From Chloroflexota bacterium (GTDB lineage Bacteria; Chloroflexota; Anaerolineae; Anaerolineales; Villigracilaceae), in NCBI GenBank assembly GCA_016235445.1, contig JACRLB010000047.1, forward strand, positions 124,001 to 188,000: a stretch of 64,000 nt of DNA, read 5' to 3'. The position numbers were made by a program, and so were the translations under genes. The notes under the pieces are model-generated. The model was not told where the DNA came from. It worked only from the letters and a program-made list of their open reading frames with translations, and ran no database searches. Below are positions 40,148 to 50,250 of the stretch, piece after piece (position 1 is the first letter of the stretch; every line of letters starts with the position of its first letter).

Positions 40148-41542
40148 ATGCAATGGAAGAATGCGCTCATCGCCGCGTTCGGCTCCACCTGCCGCGTCAA
40201 AGGCGGACCCGAAGACGATGCCAACATCAAAGCCCTGCTCGATTCGCAAACGCCCGTCTGCACCATCTTCGGCAAAACGTGGACTCTGCACGTCAAGGAA
40301 GTTTTGCAAACGACAAACGAAGACAACCTGCGAATCATCGAGCAATCGGTTGCGTATCTCAAAGCCAATGGCAAGCGCGTCATCTACGACGCCGAGCATT
40401 TCTTCGATGGCTACAAAGCGGATGCGTCCTACGCGCTTGAAACTTTGCAAGCGGCAATTCGCGGCGGCGCGGAAACCGTTGTGTTGTGCGACACCAACGG
40501 CGGGACAATGCCCTGGGAAGTTGAATCCATTATCCGCGAGATTTCGACGCCGCTCAATCCAAGCTTAAAGCCCGCGCTCGATCATCCGCTTGGGATTCAC
40601 ACGCACAACGATTCGGAATGCGCTGTGATCAATTCCCTGATTGCGGTGCGCGAAGGCGCCATGCAAGTGCAGGGGACGATCAACGGCGTGGGCGAGCGCT
40701 GCGGCAACGCCAACCTGTGCTCCATCATGGCTGACCTTGAACTCAAGATGGGCTATCAATGCCTGCCTGCTGGGAAAATTGAACACCTCTACGACCTCTC
40801 GCATTTCGTCGCGGAGGTGGCGAACATCACGCCCGACGAGCATTTGCCTTTCGTGGGCAAATCAGCCTTCGCGCACAAAGGCGGCGTGCATGTTGCGGCG
40901 ATGAGACGTTCGGCGCAATCGTATCAACACATCGAGCCAGAAAAAATCGGCAACAAAATGCGTGTGGTGGTTTCCGATCTATCGGGTCGCGGAAACCTGC
41001 TCAGCAAAGCCGAAGAGCATGGCGTGGAAGTGGACGGTACGGAAGTTGTCCCCATCCTCAACGAGATCAAGGAACTTGAATCGCGCGGCTTTTCTTTTGA
41101 AGCGGCGGAAGCATCTGTCACGATCATGTTGAAGCGGCAGGAATACGGATACAAACCGCCTTTCGAGTTGATTGACTTTTTCGTCAACGTCGAGCATCGT
41201 CAGGGACGCGGCATCTTCGCGGAGGCGATGGTCAAAGTGCGTGTGCAGGGAGAAATTCTGCATACCGCCGCTGAAGGCAATGGACCTGTCAACGCGCTGG
41301 ATATTGCGCTCCGAAAAGCGCTGGTCGGTTACTATCCGCGTATTGCTGATTTTCATTTGTCCGATTACAAAGTCCGCATTCTGGATTCAGATCACGGCAC
41401 CGAAGCCATCACCCGCGTATTGATAGACACGCGCAACACCACCTCCCGCTGGAGCACCGTCGGCGCTGGCACGAATATCATCGAAGCGTCGTGGCGTGCG
41501 TTGGCGGATGCAGTGGAATATGGGTTGATGGTGGCGCATTAA
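40148..41542 (+). pseudogene. cimA: (R)-citramalate synthase; similarity extends upstream to 40001 but no start codon and no DTTLRD segment; possible pseudogene or assembly artefact
   Basis: In frame from 40001: [65 protein letters not shown]...; in-frame TAA at 39992-39994; first ATG at 40148. LCDTNGGTMPWEVE, GVHVAAMRR typical of CimA. Confidence 0.85.
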
Positions 41543-41548
41543 TTATTT

Positions 41549-41692
41549 CGTCCTGAGCGGAGTGAGGAACGTACTTTGCGACGAACGCAGTCGAAGGACG
41601 GATCTCAAGTAAGAAAAGTATTTTTCAAATCACATGCGCTTCGACTGCGGGACAGAAAAACACTGTCCCTCCGCTCAGCGCGAAAAAGGATA
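41549..41692. repeat. Intergenic repeat, CCTGAGCGGAG...TTCGACTGCGG...CGCTCAGCG family
   Basis: CGTCCTGAGCGGAGTGAGGAACG..CAGTCGAAGGACG ... GCTTCGACTGCGGGACAGAAAAACACTGTCCCTCCGCTCAGCGCG. Confidence 0.75.
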
Positions 41693-41695
41693 TGT

Positions 41696-42754
41696 ATGAA
41701 TTTCAAAATAACCCTCCTCCCTGGCGACGGCATCGGGCCCGAAGTGGTCGCTGAAGCCGTGCGCGTGCTGGAATCGATAGCCAGTAAATATAAGCACTCG
41801 TTCACCTTTCAAGAACGCTTAATGGGCGGCTGTTCGATTGACGCGTATGGTTCATCGCTCACCGATGAAACCCTCGCGGATTGCAAATCAGCGGATGCGG
41901 TTTTACTCGGCGCGGTCGGCGGACCCAAATGGGATGACCCTGCCGCCAAAGACCGCCCCGAGCGCGGATTGCTTGCTTTGCGAAAAGGACTCGGCGTGTT
42001 TGCGAATCTGCGCCCTGTCAAAGTTCATCCCGCGCTGATGGAGTGGTCGCCGCTCAAGCCAGAAAAATTGCAGGGTGTGGATATTCTCGTCGTGCGCGAA
42101 CTCACGGGCGGGTTGTATTTCGGTTTCCCGAAAGGACGCGATGTAAAAGATGGACGTGAACGCGCCGTGGATACACTCGAATATTATGATTACGAAATCA
42201 AGCGCATCATGAAACTTGCTTTTGATCTGGCGAAGGGACGCAGGAAAAAAGTCACTTCGGTGGATAAAGCCAACGTGTTGGAATCATCGCGACTGTGGCG
42301 GCAGATTGCGACTCAAGTTGGAAAAGAGAATCCTGGCATCGAGCTTGATCACATGCTGGTGGACACCGCCTCGATGAAGTTGATAACTGCTCCCGTTTCG
42401 ATGGACGTGGTCGTCACCGAGAATATGTTCGGCGACATCCTCACGGACGAAGCGTCTGTGCTGGCAGGGTCGATGGGGATGTTGCCATCTGCCAGTTTGG
42501 GAGAATCAACTGTCGGGTTGTATGAGCCGATTCATGGTTCTGCTCCCGATATCGCAGGCAAGGGAATTGCAAATCCGATTGGCACGATTCTTTCATCTGC
42601 AATGTTGTTACGGCATTCATTAAAATTGGAAGTTGAAGCTGAGGCGATAGAAACAGCCGTGGATGAAACCATCACCGCGGGCGCACGCACCGCAGACATC
42701 GGCGGCAAGTTAACGACCCGCCAGATGGCGGATGAAATTATCAAGAAATTGTAG
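41696..42754 (+). CDS. leuB: 3-isopropylmalate dehydrogenase
   Basis: [100 protein letters not shown]. Confidence 0.95.
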   Translation: MNFKITLLPGDGIGPEVVAEAVRVLESIASKYKHSFTFQERLMGGCSIDAYGSSLTDETLADCKSADAVLLGAVGGPKWDDPAAKDRPERGLLALRKGLGVFANLRPVKVHPALMEWSPLKPEKLQGVDILVVRELTGGLYFGFPKGRDVKDGRERAVDTLEYYDYEIKRIMKLAFDLAKGRRKKVTSVDKANVLESSRLWRQIATQVGKENPGIELDHMLVDTASMKLITAPVSMDVVVTENMFGDILTDEASVLAGSMGMLPSASLGESTVGLYEPIHGSAPDIAGKGIANPIGTILSSAMLLRHSLKLEVEAEAIETAVDETITAGARTADIGGKLTTRQMADEIIKKL

Positions 42755-42758
42755 TCTA

Positions 42759-42845
42759 CGCCCTGAGCGGAGCGCGTCGAAGGGCATTTGCGCCAACGCT
42801 TCGACTGCGGGATTGAAGAACACAATCCCTTCGCTCAGCGCGAAT
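42759..42845. repeat. Second copy of the CCTGAGCGGAG/TTCGACTGCGG repeat, on the other side of leuB
   Basis: GCCCTGAGCGGAGCGCGTCGAAGGGC...GCTTCGACTGCGGGATTGAAGAACACAATCCCTTCGCTCAGCGCGAA. Confidence 0.75.
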
Positions 42846-42866
42846 ATAAAAAAGGAGATTTGAGTT

Positions 42867-43787
42867 ATGGGTATGGAATCGAAATTTATCTGGAAGAACG
42901 GCGGGCTTGTGCCGTTTGAAGAAGCGACCTTGCATTTTCTCACGCCTGCACTGCATTATGGCGTGGCTGTGTTCGAAGGCATCCGCTCGTATAACACGCC
43001 GAAAGGCCCTGCGATTTTTCGTTTGCGCGAGCATGTGGAACGTCTGTTTGCTTCGGCGTATGTGCTGGGCTTTCGTGACCTGCCGTGGACGGTGGATGAA
43101 ATTTGTGAGGCGCATAAAGATACCGTGCGCGCAAATGGATTCAACGATTGCTATGTGCGCCCGTTGATTTATTTGGATGGCGGCGGATGGAATTTGAATG
43201 TAGACAGCGGCAAGCCGTCTATAATGATTGCGGTTTGGGAATGGGCGAACTATCTCGGTGAAGAGGCGCTGGCCAAGGGGATTCGCGCCAACATTTCATC
43301 TTTCACGCGTCATCATCCCAACGTTTCGATGACGAAGGCTAAAATTTCTGGGAATTATGCCAACAGCATTCTGGCAAAGACCGAATCGCAGAGATTGGGT
43401 TTTGAAGAGGCGATCATGCTCGACCCGCAGGGATACATTGCCGAATGCACGGGCGAGAATCTTTTTCTGGTGCGGAAAGGCAAGATCATCACTCCATCCA
43501 CTGCGCCTGTGTTAGAGGGGATCACGCGTAACTCCATTTTCACCATCGCCACCGACCTGGGGTATGAGGTGCTCGAACAGCCTGTTTCGCGTGACCAGTT
43601 GTATATTGCCGATGAAGTTTTTGTGTGCGGCACTGCCGCCGAGTGTATCGGCCTGAGTGAAATTGACTTCCGCAAGATCGGGGATGGCACATCGGGCAAG
43701 GTGACGCGCGAAATCCAGAATGTGTATCACGATGCGATCCGAGGCAAGGTTGCGAAATATGAAAGCTGGTGTGAGTACGTAGGGTAA
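42867..43787 (+). CDS. ilvE: Branched-chain-amino-acid aminotransferase
   Basis: HYGVAVFEGIRSYNTPKGPAIFRLREHVERLFASA; SGNYANSILAKTESQRLGFEEAIMLDPQGYIAECTGENLFLVRKGKIITP. Confidence 0.95.
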   Translation: MGMESKFIWKNGGLVPFEEATLHFLTPALHYGVAVFEGIRSYNTPKGPAIFRLREHVERLFASAYVLGFRDLPWTVDEICEAHKDTVRANGFNDCYVRPLIYLDGGGWNLNVDSGKPSIMIAVWEWANYLGEEALAKGIRANISSFTRHHPNVSMTKAKISGNYANSILAKTESQRLGFEEAIMLDPQGYIAECTGENLFLVRKGKIITPSTAPVLEGITRNSIFTIATDLGYEVLEQPVSRDQLYIADEVFVCGTAAECIGLSEIDFRKIGDGTSGKVTREIQNVYHDAIRGKVAKYESWCEYVG

Positions 43788-43862
43788 AAGACCGTAAACG
43801 ATGGATAATAGACCGTGGACGATGGACTTGAAAATGGTCAATCTCCACGGTTTTTCGTCAGG

Positions 43863-44040
43863 ATTCCTGTGATATAATCCCGCCGCTTTGATCCTTTGAC
43901 TTCACTTAGGATGGAGGCACATTCTGCCTGGGACGGGCAATAAGCGTCCCTGAGCGGGTTCGTATCCCCGCTAAACTCATCCGTTCCGCGCCAGTTTACG
44001 GACTGCGCGTTGGAGAACGGCACAAGTTAAGGAGTACTAA
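43863..44040 (+). promoter_or_regulatory. rpsB promoter (extended -10) and structured 5' leader
   Basis: TGATATAAT (-10 at 43873-43878); leader hairpins GGGACG-GGCAATAAG-CGTCCC and AGCGGG-TTCGTATC-CCCGCT; SD AAGGAG before 44041. Confidence 0.5.
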
Positions 44041-44979
44041 ATGGCTGTCATTTCCATGAAAGCCCTGCTTGAGAGCGGCGTCCACTTCGGACATCGCACC
44101 AACAAGTGGGACCCCCGTATGAAACCGTACATCTTCACAGAGCGTAACGGCATTCATATTATTGACCTTCAGCAGACTGTCAAGTTGTTGAACCAGGGGT
44201 ACAACACCGTCCGCGATGCCGCTGCAAATGGCGGTACTGTCCTGTTCGTTGGCACCAAACGCCAGGCGCAGGAAACTGTGGCGGAAGAAGCCGCCCGCTG
44301 TGGTATGCCTTTCGTCACCGAACGCTGGATGGGCGGTATGCTCACCAACTGGGCTACCATGTACAAGCGCATCCAGGAACTGGAGCGCCTGGAGAAATTG
44401 CGCGACACCGAAGAGATCAACCGCCTCACCAAAAAGGAAGGCCTGTTGATTCAACGCGATATTACCCGTTTGGGAACGCGTCTCTCTGGCGCGCGCATCA
44501 TGAAGCGCCGCCCCGACCTGCTCTTCATCGTGGATGTTGGGCGCGAAGAAGCCGCTGTTCGTGAAGCGAACCTGCTCAAAATCCCGATCGTTGCGCTGGT
44601 GGATACCAATTGCAATCCCCAAAATGTTGACTATGTGATCCCATCCAATGATGACGCCATCCGCGCCATTAAGTTGTTGGTTGCCAAGATGGCGGATGCT
44701 GTCCTCGAAGGCAAGGCCATGCGCAAGGAAGAGGAACCTGAACAGCCTGGGGATGTAAAATCCGAAGGCAAGCCAAAATCCCGCCCATCCCGCAAACCTG
44801 TTGTCGAAACGGAACAGGATGAAGTGGGTGACGATGTATTGCTCGGTGAATCCACTCTCGCGAAGATGAACGTAACCCGCAAGGCGGATGATGTAGCTCC
44901 TGCGGCTCCCGTAGAAGAAAAAGCAGCGGAAGAAAAGAAACCCGAAGCCAAAGATGACTCCGCTGAAACTGCGGCATAA
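44041..44979 (+). CDS. rpsB: 30S ribosomal protein S2 with a charged/Ala-rich C-terminal extension
   Basis: MAVISMKALLESGVHFGHRTNKWDPRMKPYIFTERNGIHIIDLQQT; RWMGGMLTNWATM; acidic/Lys-rich tail. Confidence 0.97.
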   Translation: MAVISMKALLESGVHFGHRTNKWDPRMKPYIFTERNGIHIIDLQQTVKLLNQGYNTVRDAAANGGTVLFVGTKRQAQETVAEEAARCGMPFVTERWMGGMLTNWATMYKRIQELERLEKLRDTEEINRLTKKEGLLIQRDITRLGTRLSGARIMKRRPDLLFIVDVGREEAAVREANLLKIPIVALVDTNCNPQNVDYVIPSNDDAIRAIKLLVAKMADAVLEGKAMRKEEEPEQPGDVKSEGKPKSRPSRKPVVETEQDEVGDDVLLGESTLAKMNVTRKADDVAPAAPVEEKAAEEKKPEAKDDSAETAA

Positions 44980-44994
44980 ATAAATAAGAATCTA

Positions 44995-45040
44995 CCCGAA
45001 TAACGGAACATGGGCTTGAGTCCGCTTGCCGTTATTCGGG
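44995..45040. other. 12-bp perfect-stem hairpin between rpsB and tsf
   Basis: CCCGAATAACGG (44995-45006) ... CCGTTATTCGGG (45029-45040); no U-tract. Confidence 0.7.
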
Positions 45041-45079
45041 CAGGCTTTGAGAACTGAAAAGCTGGATAAGGATTGTGAA

Positions 45080-45688
45080 ATGGAAATAACAACTGAGATG
45101 ATCAAGAAACTGCGCGGCGCAACCAACGCCCCCATGTTGGATTGCCGCAAAGCCTTGCAGGAAGCGAACGGAGATTACAACAAGGCTGTGGACTGGCTGC
45201 GCGAAAAAGGCATGGCTACCGCCGCCAAGCGCGCCGACCGCGATGCCTCCAACGGTGTAGTGGAAATGTACTCCCACGGCGGGGGACGTGTGGGCGTGAT
45301 GGTCGAGATCAACTGCGAAACAGATTTTGTCGCCCGCGCTGAACAATTCCGCACCCTGGCGCACGAGATTGCCTTGCAGATCGCCGCAAGCGCGCCCAAG
45401 TACATTACCGCTCAGGAAATCCCTGCGGCTGAACTTGAGCACGAAGCGGATATTGCCCGCGCCCGCGCCAAAGAAGAAGGCAAGCCTGAAAACATACATG
45501 CAAAAATTGTGGAAGGCCGTGTCGAGAAGTATAAGGATGAAATCTGCCTGATGCGCCAGGCCTATATTCGCGATGAGTCGCTTACCATTGAAAAGCTCAT
45601 TTTGCAGAACGTGGCCGCCATTGGCGAGAACGTTGTAGTCCGTCGTTTCCAGCGTTGGGAATTGGGCGAAAGCACAAATCAGAGTTAA
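45080..45688 (+). CDS. tsf: Elongation factor Ts
   Basis: MIKKLRGATNAPMLDCRKALQEANGDYNKAVDWLREKGMATAAKRADRDASNGVVE; EINCETDFVARAEQF. Confidence 0.96.
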   Translation: MEITTEMIKKLRGATNAPMLDCRKALQEANGDYNKAVDWLREKGMATAAKRADRDASNGVVEMYSHGGGRVGVMVEINCETDFVARAEQFRTLAHEIALQIAASAPKYITAQEIPAAELEHEADIARARAKEEGKPENIHAKIVEGRVEKYKDEICLMRQAYIRDESLTIEKLILQNVAAIGENVVVRRFQRWELGESTNQS

Positions 45689-45696
45689 GTTTCAAA

Positions 45697-45727
45697 AGCC
45701 AGCCTTCGGGTTGGCTTTTTTTCTAAT
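45697..45727 (+). terminator. Intrinsic terminator after tsf
   Basis: AAGCCAGCCTTCGGGTTGGCTTTTTTTCT. Confidence 0.85.
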
Positions 45728-45755
45728 GGAATGAAATATCGTTTATCATCGATGA

Positions 45756-46493
<738 letters not shown>

Positions 46494-46516
46494 TTCAATT
46501 CATATTTTGCGGCATT

Positions 46517-46560
46517 CTTTCCTCCTTTATTTTGTAAAAAAATAAAGGAGGAAAGTTTTA
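46517..46560 (+). terminator. Intrinsic terminator after pyrH
   Basis: CTTTCCTCCTTTATTT-TGTAAAA-AAATAAAGGAGGAAAGTTTTATTTT. Confidence 0.85.
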
Positions 46561-46760
46561 TTTTCTGATAGCCTCTCAAATTTTTACATATCCTCTCATC
46601 TTTTTAGCGCTCCCATAGCCGAAATTCTTGTTTTAAGGTATCCTTGTAGCGTAATCATTTTCACACAGTACCGCATAAATTACAAAACCAGAATTATGTT
46701 TACACGCGTAATTTTCCCAGCAGGTTGGTAATTTATACAACGAGCGATAGGAGGAAGATA

Positions 46761-47330
46761 GTGAGCACCGACGAAGTTAAAAGCCTGTTGAAAGACGCTG
46801 AAAACCGTATGCATGGCGCGATCCAATCCCTTACGGATGACCTTGGCGGTATCCGCACAGGCAGGGCCAACCCTGCCCTGGTTGAAAAACTCTCCGTGGA
46901 ATACTACGGCACGCCAACTCCTCTCATGCAGCTTGCAAGCATCAGCGTCCCCGAACCGCGCTCTTTGATGATCAAACCATTCGATGCAGGTTCCATTAAG
47001 GATATTGAAAAAGCGATTCGCGCCTCGGAATTGGGCTTGAATCCCAATTCTGACGGAAAGGTCATACACCTGAACCTGCCCCCGCTCAATGAAGAACGCC
47101 GCCGCGAGTTGGTGAAACACATGCATCACCGCCTTGAAGAAGCCCGCATTGCCGTTCGCAACATCCGCCGTGACCTGCACAACGACATCCGCGACTATGA
47201 AAAGGAAAAACTGATCACCGAAGACGATCTCAAACGCGGCGAGGAAGACCTGCAAAAATTGACCGATAAATATGTGGAAGAGATCGCAAAACACGGCCAG
47301 CATAAAGAAAAAGAAATCATGGAAGTCTAG
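46761..47330 (+). CDS. frr: Ribosome recycling factor (GTG start)
   Basis: DDLGGIRTGRANPALVEKLSVEYYGTPTPLMQLASISVPEPRSLMIKPFD; SD GGAGGAAG before GTG at 46761. Confidence 0.95.
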   Translation: MSTDEVKSLLKDAENRMHGAIQSLTDDLGGIRTGRANPALVEKLSVEYYGTPTPLMQLASISVPEPRSLMIKPFDAGSIKDIEKAIRASELGLNPNSDGKVIHLNLPPLNEERRRELVKHMHHRLEEARIAVRNIRRDLHNDIRDYEKEKLITEDDLKRGEEDLQKLTDKYVEEIAKHGQHKEKEIMEV

Positions 47331-47377
47331 TTTTTTTTCTGATGTCACAGACACGGCATCAGAAAGAGTTGCTTAAA

Positions 47378-48124
47378 ATGGCTCAATCCCCCTCCAACAT
47401 TCCTCTTGAAAAAGTCCCCCAGCATGTTGCCATGATCATGGATGGCAACGGACGCTGGGCGCTTCAACGCGGCCTGCCGCGTTTAGCCGGCCACAAGGCA
47501 GGGACGGAAAACCTGCGCCGCGTCATCCGCTCTACGGTTGAATTCGGCGTGAAGTATTTAACGATTTACGCTTTTTCCACCGAAAACTGGGGGCGCCCCG
47601 CCGAGGAAGTCAACGGCTTAATGCTTATCCTTCAGAATGTCATAGACCGTGAATTAAACGAACTTCACAAGGAAGGCGTGCAGTTGCGCCATATCGGGCG
47701 GTTGGAAGCGCTGGATCCGGCCATCCAGAAAAAAGTACTGAATGCCATCGAGTTGACCAGGAACAACGACCGCCTTGTTTTGAACGTTGCCTTTAATTAC
47801 GGCGGGCGGGACGAGATCGTCTGCGCCATTCAAAAGATCATCAACGACGGCATCCCAGCCGGGGAAGTGACCGACGAACTGGTAAACAAATATTTGTTTA
47901 CCGCAGGCGTTCCCGACCCCGACCTCATCATCCGTACCTCGGGTGAATTACGGGTGAGCAATTTCCTCATCTGGCAGGCCGCTTATTCGGAATGGTATAT
48001 CACTCCAACTTTCTGGCCCGATTTCGATAAGGAAGAATATCGCCGCGCGCTGGAAACCTTTGCCCATCGCGACAGGCGTTTTGGAAAGGTTTCTTCGGGG
48101 GAACTTCAGGAATCCAATGCGTAG
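47378..48124 (+). CDS. uppS: Isoprenyl transferase (undecaprenyl diphosphate synthase family)
   Basis: HVAMIMDGNGRWALQRGLPRLAGHKAGTENLRRVIR; LTIYAFSTENWGRPAEEVNGLM; PDLIIRTSGELRVSNFLIWQAAYSEWYITPTFWPDF. Confidence 0.95.
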   Translation: MAQSPSNIPLEKVPQHVAMIMDGNGRWALQRGLPRLAGHKAGTENLRRVIRSTVEFGVKYLTIYAFSTENWGRPAEEVNGLMLILQNVIDRELNELHKEGVQLRHIGRLEALDPAIQKKVLNAIELTRNNDRLVLNVAFNYGGRDEIVCAIQKIINDGIPAGEVTDELVNKYLFTAGVPDPDLIIRTSGELRVSNFLIWQAAYSEWYITPTFWPDFDKEEYRRALETFAHRDRRFGKVSSGELQESNA

Positions 48125-48929
48125 AAGACTCATCACTGCTCTCGGATTGGCTTTAATAGGAATGCCCGCCATAATTCTTGGCGGCATCTTTTATTTTCTA
48201 TTGATGGCTACATTTCTCATTGGCGCGGCGTGGGAGTACGTTCATCTCTTTCGCGCGGTAAAGTTCGAACCGCAGATGCAGATCACGGTGGGAGGCGTGG
48301 CGCTTGTTTTGATCGCGCGCATGTTCTTCCCCGAATATGCCATGCCTGTCTTTGCGGCGGCGATCCTGGTCGCTTTGGCCTATCACCTTTATGCGTACGA
48401 GCGCGGCAGAGACCATGCCGCGCTTGATTTTGGAGTGACCGTGGCAGGCCTGGTGTACGTCGGCTGGATCGGCGCATACCTGCTTGAATTGCGCAACCTG
48501 CCCGAAGGCGGCTGGTGGTTCATGCTGGTGATGTTCTGTGTTTGGTCGGGAGATACAGGCGCATACTCCATTGGCAGGGCGTATGGAAAGCATAAAATGG
48601 CGCCGCGCCTCAGCCCGAAGAAAAGTTGGGAAGGCTATGCCGCCAGCGTTTTCACTGCCACAATCACCGGCGGTTTTTATGTATATGTATTTATCACCTT
48701 TGGAAACCTGACGAGCGACATTACCATCTGGCAGGGCGCGATGATGGGATTTTTACTTGGCGCCTTGCCGCCGCTGGGCGATCTCGGTGAGAGCATGTTC
48801 AAACGCCAGTCTGGGATCAAAGATTCGAGCGATATTATTCCCGGCCACGGCGGCTTCTTCGACCGCATTGATTCGTGGTTATGGGGCGCGGTGATCGGCT
48901 ATTATTTTCTCGTTTGGTTCATTCTATAA
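48117..48929 (+). CDS. cdsA: Phosphatidate cytidylyltransferase
   Basis: SGDTGAYSIGRAYGKHKMAPRLSPKKSWEGYAASVFTA; LPPLGDLGESMFKRQSGIKDSSDIIPGHGGFFDRIDSW. Confidence 0.95.
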   Translation: MRRRLITALGLALIGMPAIILGGIFYFLLMATFLIGAAWEYVHLFRAVKFEPQMQITVGGVALVLIARMFFPEYAMPVFAAAILVALAYHLYAYERGRDHAALDFGVTVAGLVYVGWIGAYLLELRNLPEGGWWFMLVMFCVWSGDTGAYSIGRAYGKHKMAPRLSPKKSWEGYAASVFTATITGGFYVYVFITFGNLTSDITIWQGAMMGFLLGALPPLGDLGESMFKRQSGIKDSSDIIPGHGGFFDRIDSWLWGAVIGYYFLVWFIL

Positions 48930-48941
48930 ACTGGAGGCATC

Positions 48942-49934
48942 ATGGATGTTCTTGGCGCAACCCCTACTCGCAACCTCGCGCTCGAACTTGCGCGTGTGAC
49001 CGAAGCCGCCGCGATGTTGGCAGGCCGCTATATGGGACGAGGCGATAAAGAAGGGGCCGATCAGGCCGCAGTTAATGCGATGCGTCTCGTCCTCAGCACA
49101 GTAGATATGAACGGGATCATCGTCATCGGGGAAGGGGAGAAGGATCGCGCTCCGATGTTGTTCAATGGCGAGAAGGTGGGCAACGGCTCTTCCCCCGACG
49201 TGGACGTGGCCGTTGATCCGATTGACGGGACTCGCCCTTTGGCATTTGGCCGCTCAAATTCCCTGGCAATGGTGGCGCTTGCCCCGCGCGGGACGATGTT
49301 CGACCCGGGGCCTTTTTTGTACATGAACAAGATTGCGGTAGGGCCCGAAGCGAAGGGCAGGATCAATATCGAAAAAAGCATCACTGAAAATTTGAAGGCG
49401 GTTGCAAAAGCAAAAGGTAAAGCCGTTGAAGATTTGACGACCATTATTCTCGACCGTCCCCGTCATGATGAGATGGTGGCGGAAATTCGCAAGGCTGGCG
49501 CGCGTATTCGGCAGATCCCCGACGGTGATGTGGCCGCGGCGTTGATGACCGCCTGGCCCGAATCAGGTGTGGATGTTTTGCTCGGCATCGGCGGCACGCC
49601 CGAAGGGGTGATCGTGGCTTGCGCGTTGCGCGCAATGGGCGGCGAAATTCAAGGCAAATTGTTTGCGCGTGATGAAGACGAATTGCGCCGTGGTCGTGAA
49701 GCAGGCTACAACTTTGACAAGGTGCTTTTGATGCACGACCTGGTTTCCTCGGAGGATGTGTTCTTTGCGGCAACGGGCATCACCGATGGCGAATTGCTCA
49801 AGGGCGTTCATTATTATGGCAACCACATCACCACAGATACCCTCGTGGTACGCGGATTGACCGGCACGGTGCGTCAGATTTCCGCCACCCATAAAACGGA
49901 TAAGCTGGATAACTTGAGCTTGATCCGATATTAA
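48942..49934 (+). CDS. glpX: Class II fructose-1,6-bisphosphatase
   Basis: NLALELARVTEAAAMLAGRYMGRGDKEGADQAAVNAMRLVLSTVDMNGIIVIGEGEKDRAPMLFNGEKVGNG; DVAVDPIDGTRPLAFG. Confidence 0.95.
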   Translation: MDVLGATPTRNLALELARVTEAAAMLAGRYMGRGDKEGADQAAVNAMRLVLSTVDMNGIIVIGEGEKDRAPMLFNGEKVGNGSSPDVDVAVDPIDGTRPLAFGRSNSLAMVALAPRGTMFDPGPFLYMNKIAVGPEAKGRINIEKSITENLKAVAKAKGKAVEDLTTIILDRPRHDEMVAEIRKAGARIRQIPDGDVAAALMTAWPESGVDVLLGIGGTPEGVIVACALRAMGGEIQGKLFARDEDELRRGREAGYNFDKVLLMHDLVSSEDVFFAATGITDGELLKGVHYYGNHITTDTLVVRGLTGTVRQISATHKTDKLDNLSLIRY

Positions 49935-50041
49935 GAACGCGCTACTTCATTGCGAACGAAACAATTTCCAGCTCAGTCGAGGATTGCTTCACTGCCAGTG
50001 ACAAGAGCGGCGGCTTGCAATGACATGAACGATTTTTTTAC

Positions 50042-50070
50042 TTGACATTCCTGGGGCTTGTCCGTATAAT
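50042..50070 (+). promoter_or_regulatory. Consensus sigma-70 promoter for tRNA-Asn
   Basis: TTGACA-17 bp-TATAAT. Confidence 0.9.
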
Positions 50071-50081
50071 CTCGCTCGCGT

Positions 50082-50154
50082 TCCTGGCTAGCTCAATAGG
50101 CGGAGCGAGCGGCTGTTAACCGCTAGGTTCTAGGTTCAAATCCTAGGCCAGGAG
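50082..50154 (+). tRNA. tRNA-Asn (GTT)
   Basis: TCCTGGC-TAGCTCAATAGGCGGAGC-GAGCGGCTGTTAACCGCTA-GGTTC-TAGGTTCAAATCCTA-GCCAGGA-G; anticodon GTT. Confidence 0.97.
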
Positions 50155-50169
50155 CCTTTGACAAAATAA

Positions 50170-50206
50170 AAATGCCCTTAGCTTTTTGGCTAAGGGCATT
50201 TTTATT
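50170..50206 (+). terminator. Intrinsic terminator after tRNA-Asn
   Basis: AAAAATGCCCTTAGC-TTTTT-GGCTAAGGGCATTTTTA. Confidence 0.9.
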
Positions 50207-50250
50207 GCTTATTTCCAAATTGGTCATTGGCGATGTTGAGCTATGCGCCT

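Noticed and set aside
49950-50029. Possible ncRNA between glpX and tRNA-Asn
   Set aside because: Looks like a degenerate intergenic palindrome (CATTGCGAACGAAACAATTTCC...GATTGCTTCACTGCCAG...TTGCAATGACA) without promoter or terminator of its own.
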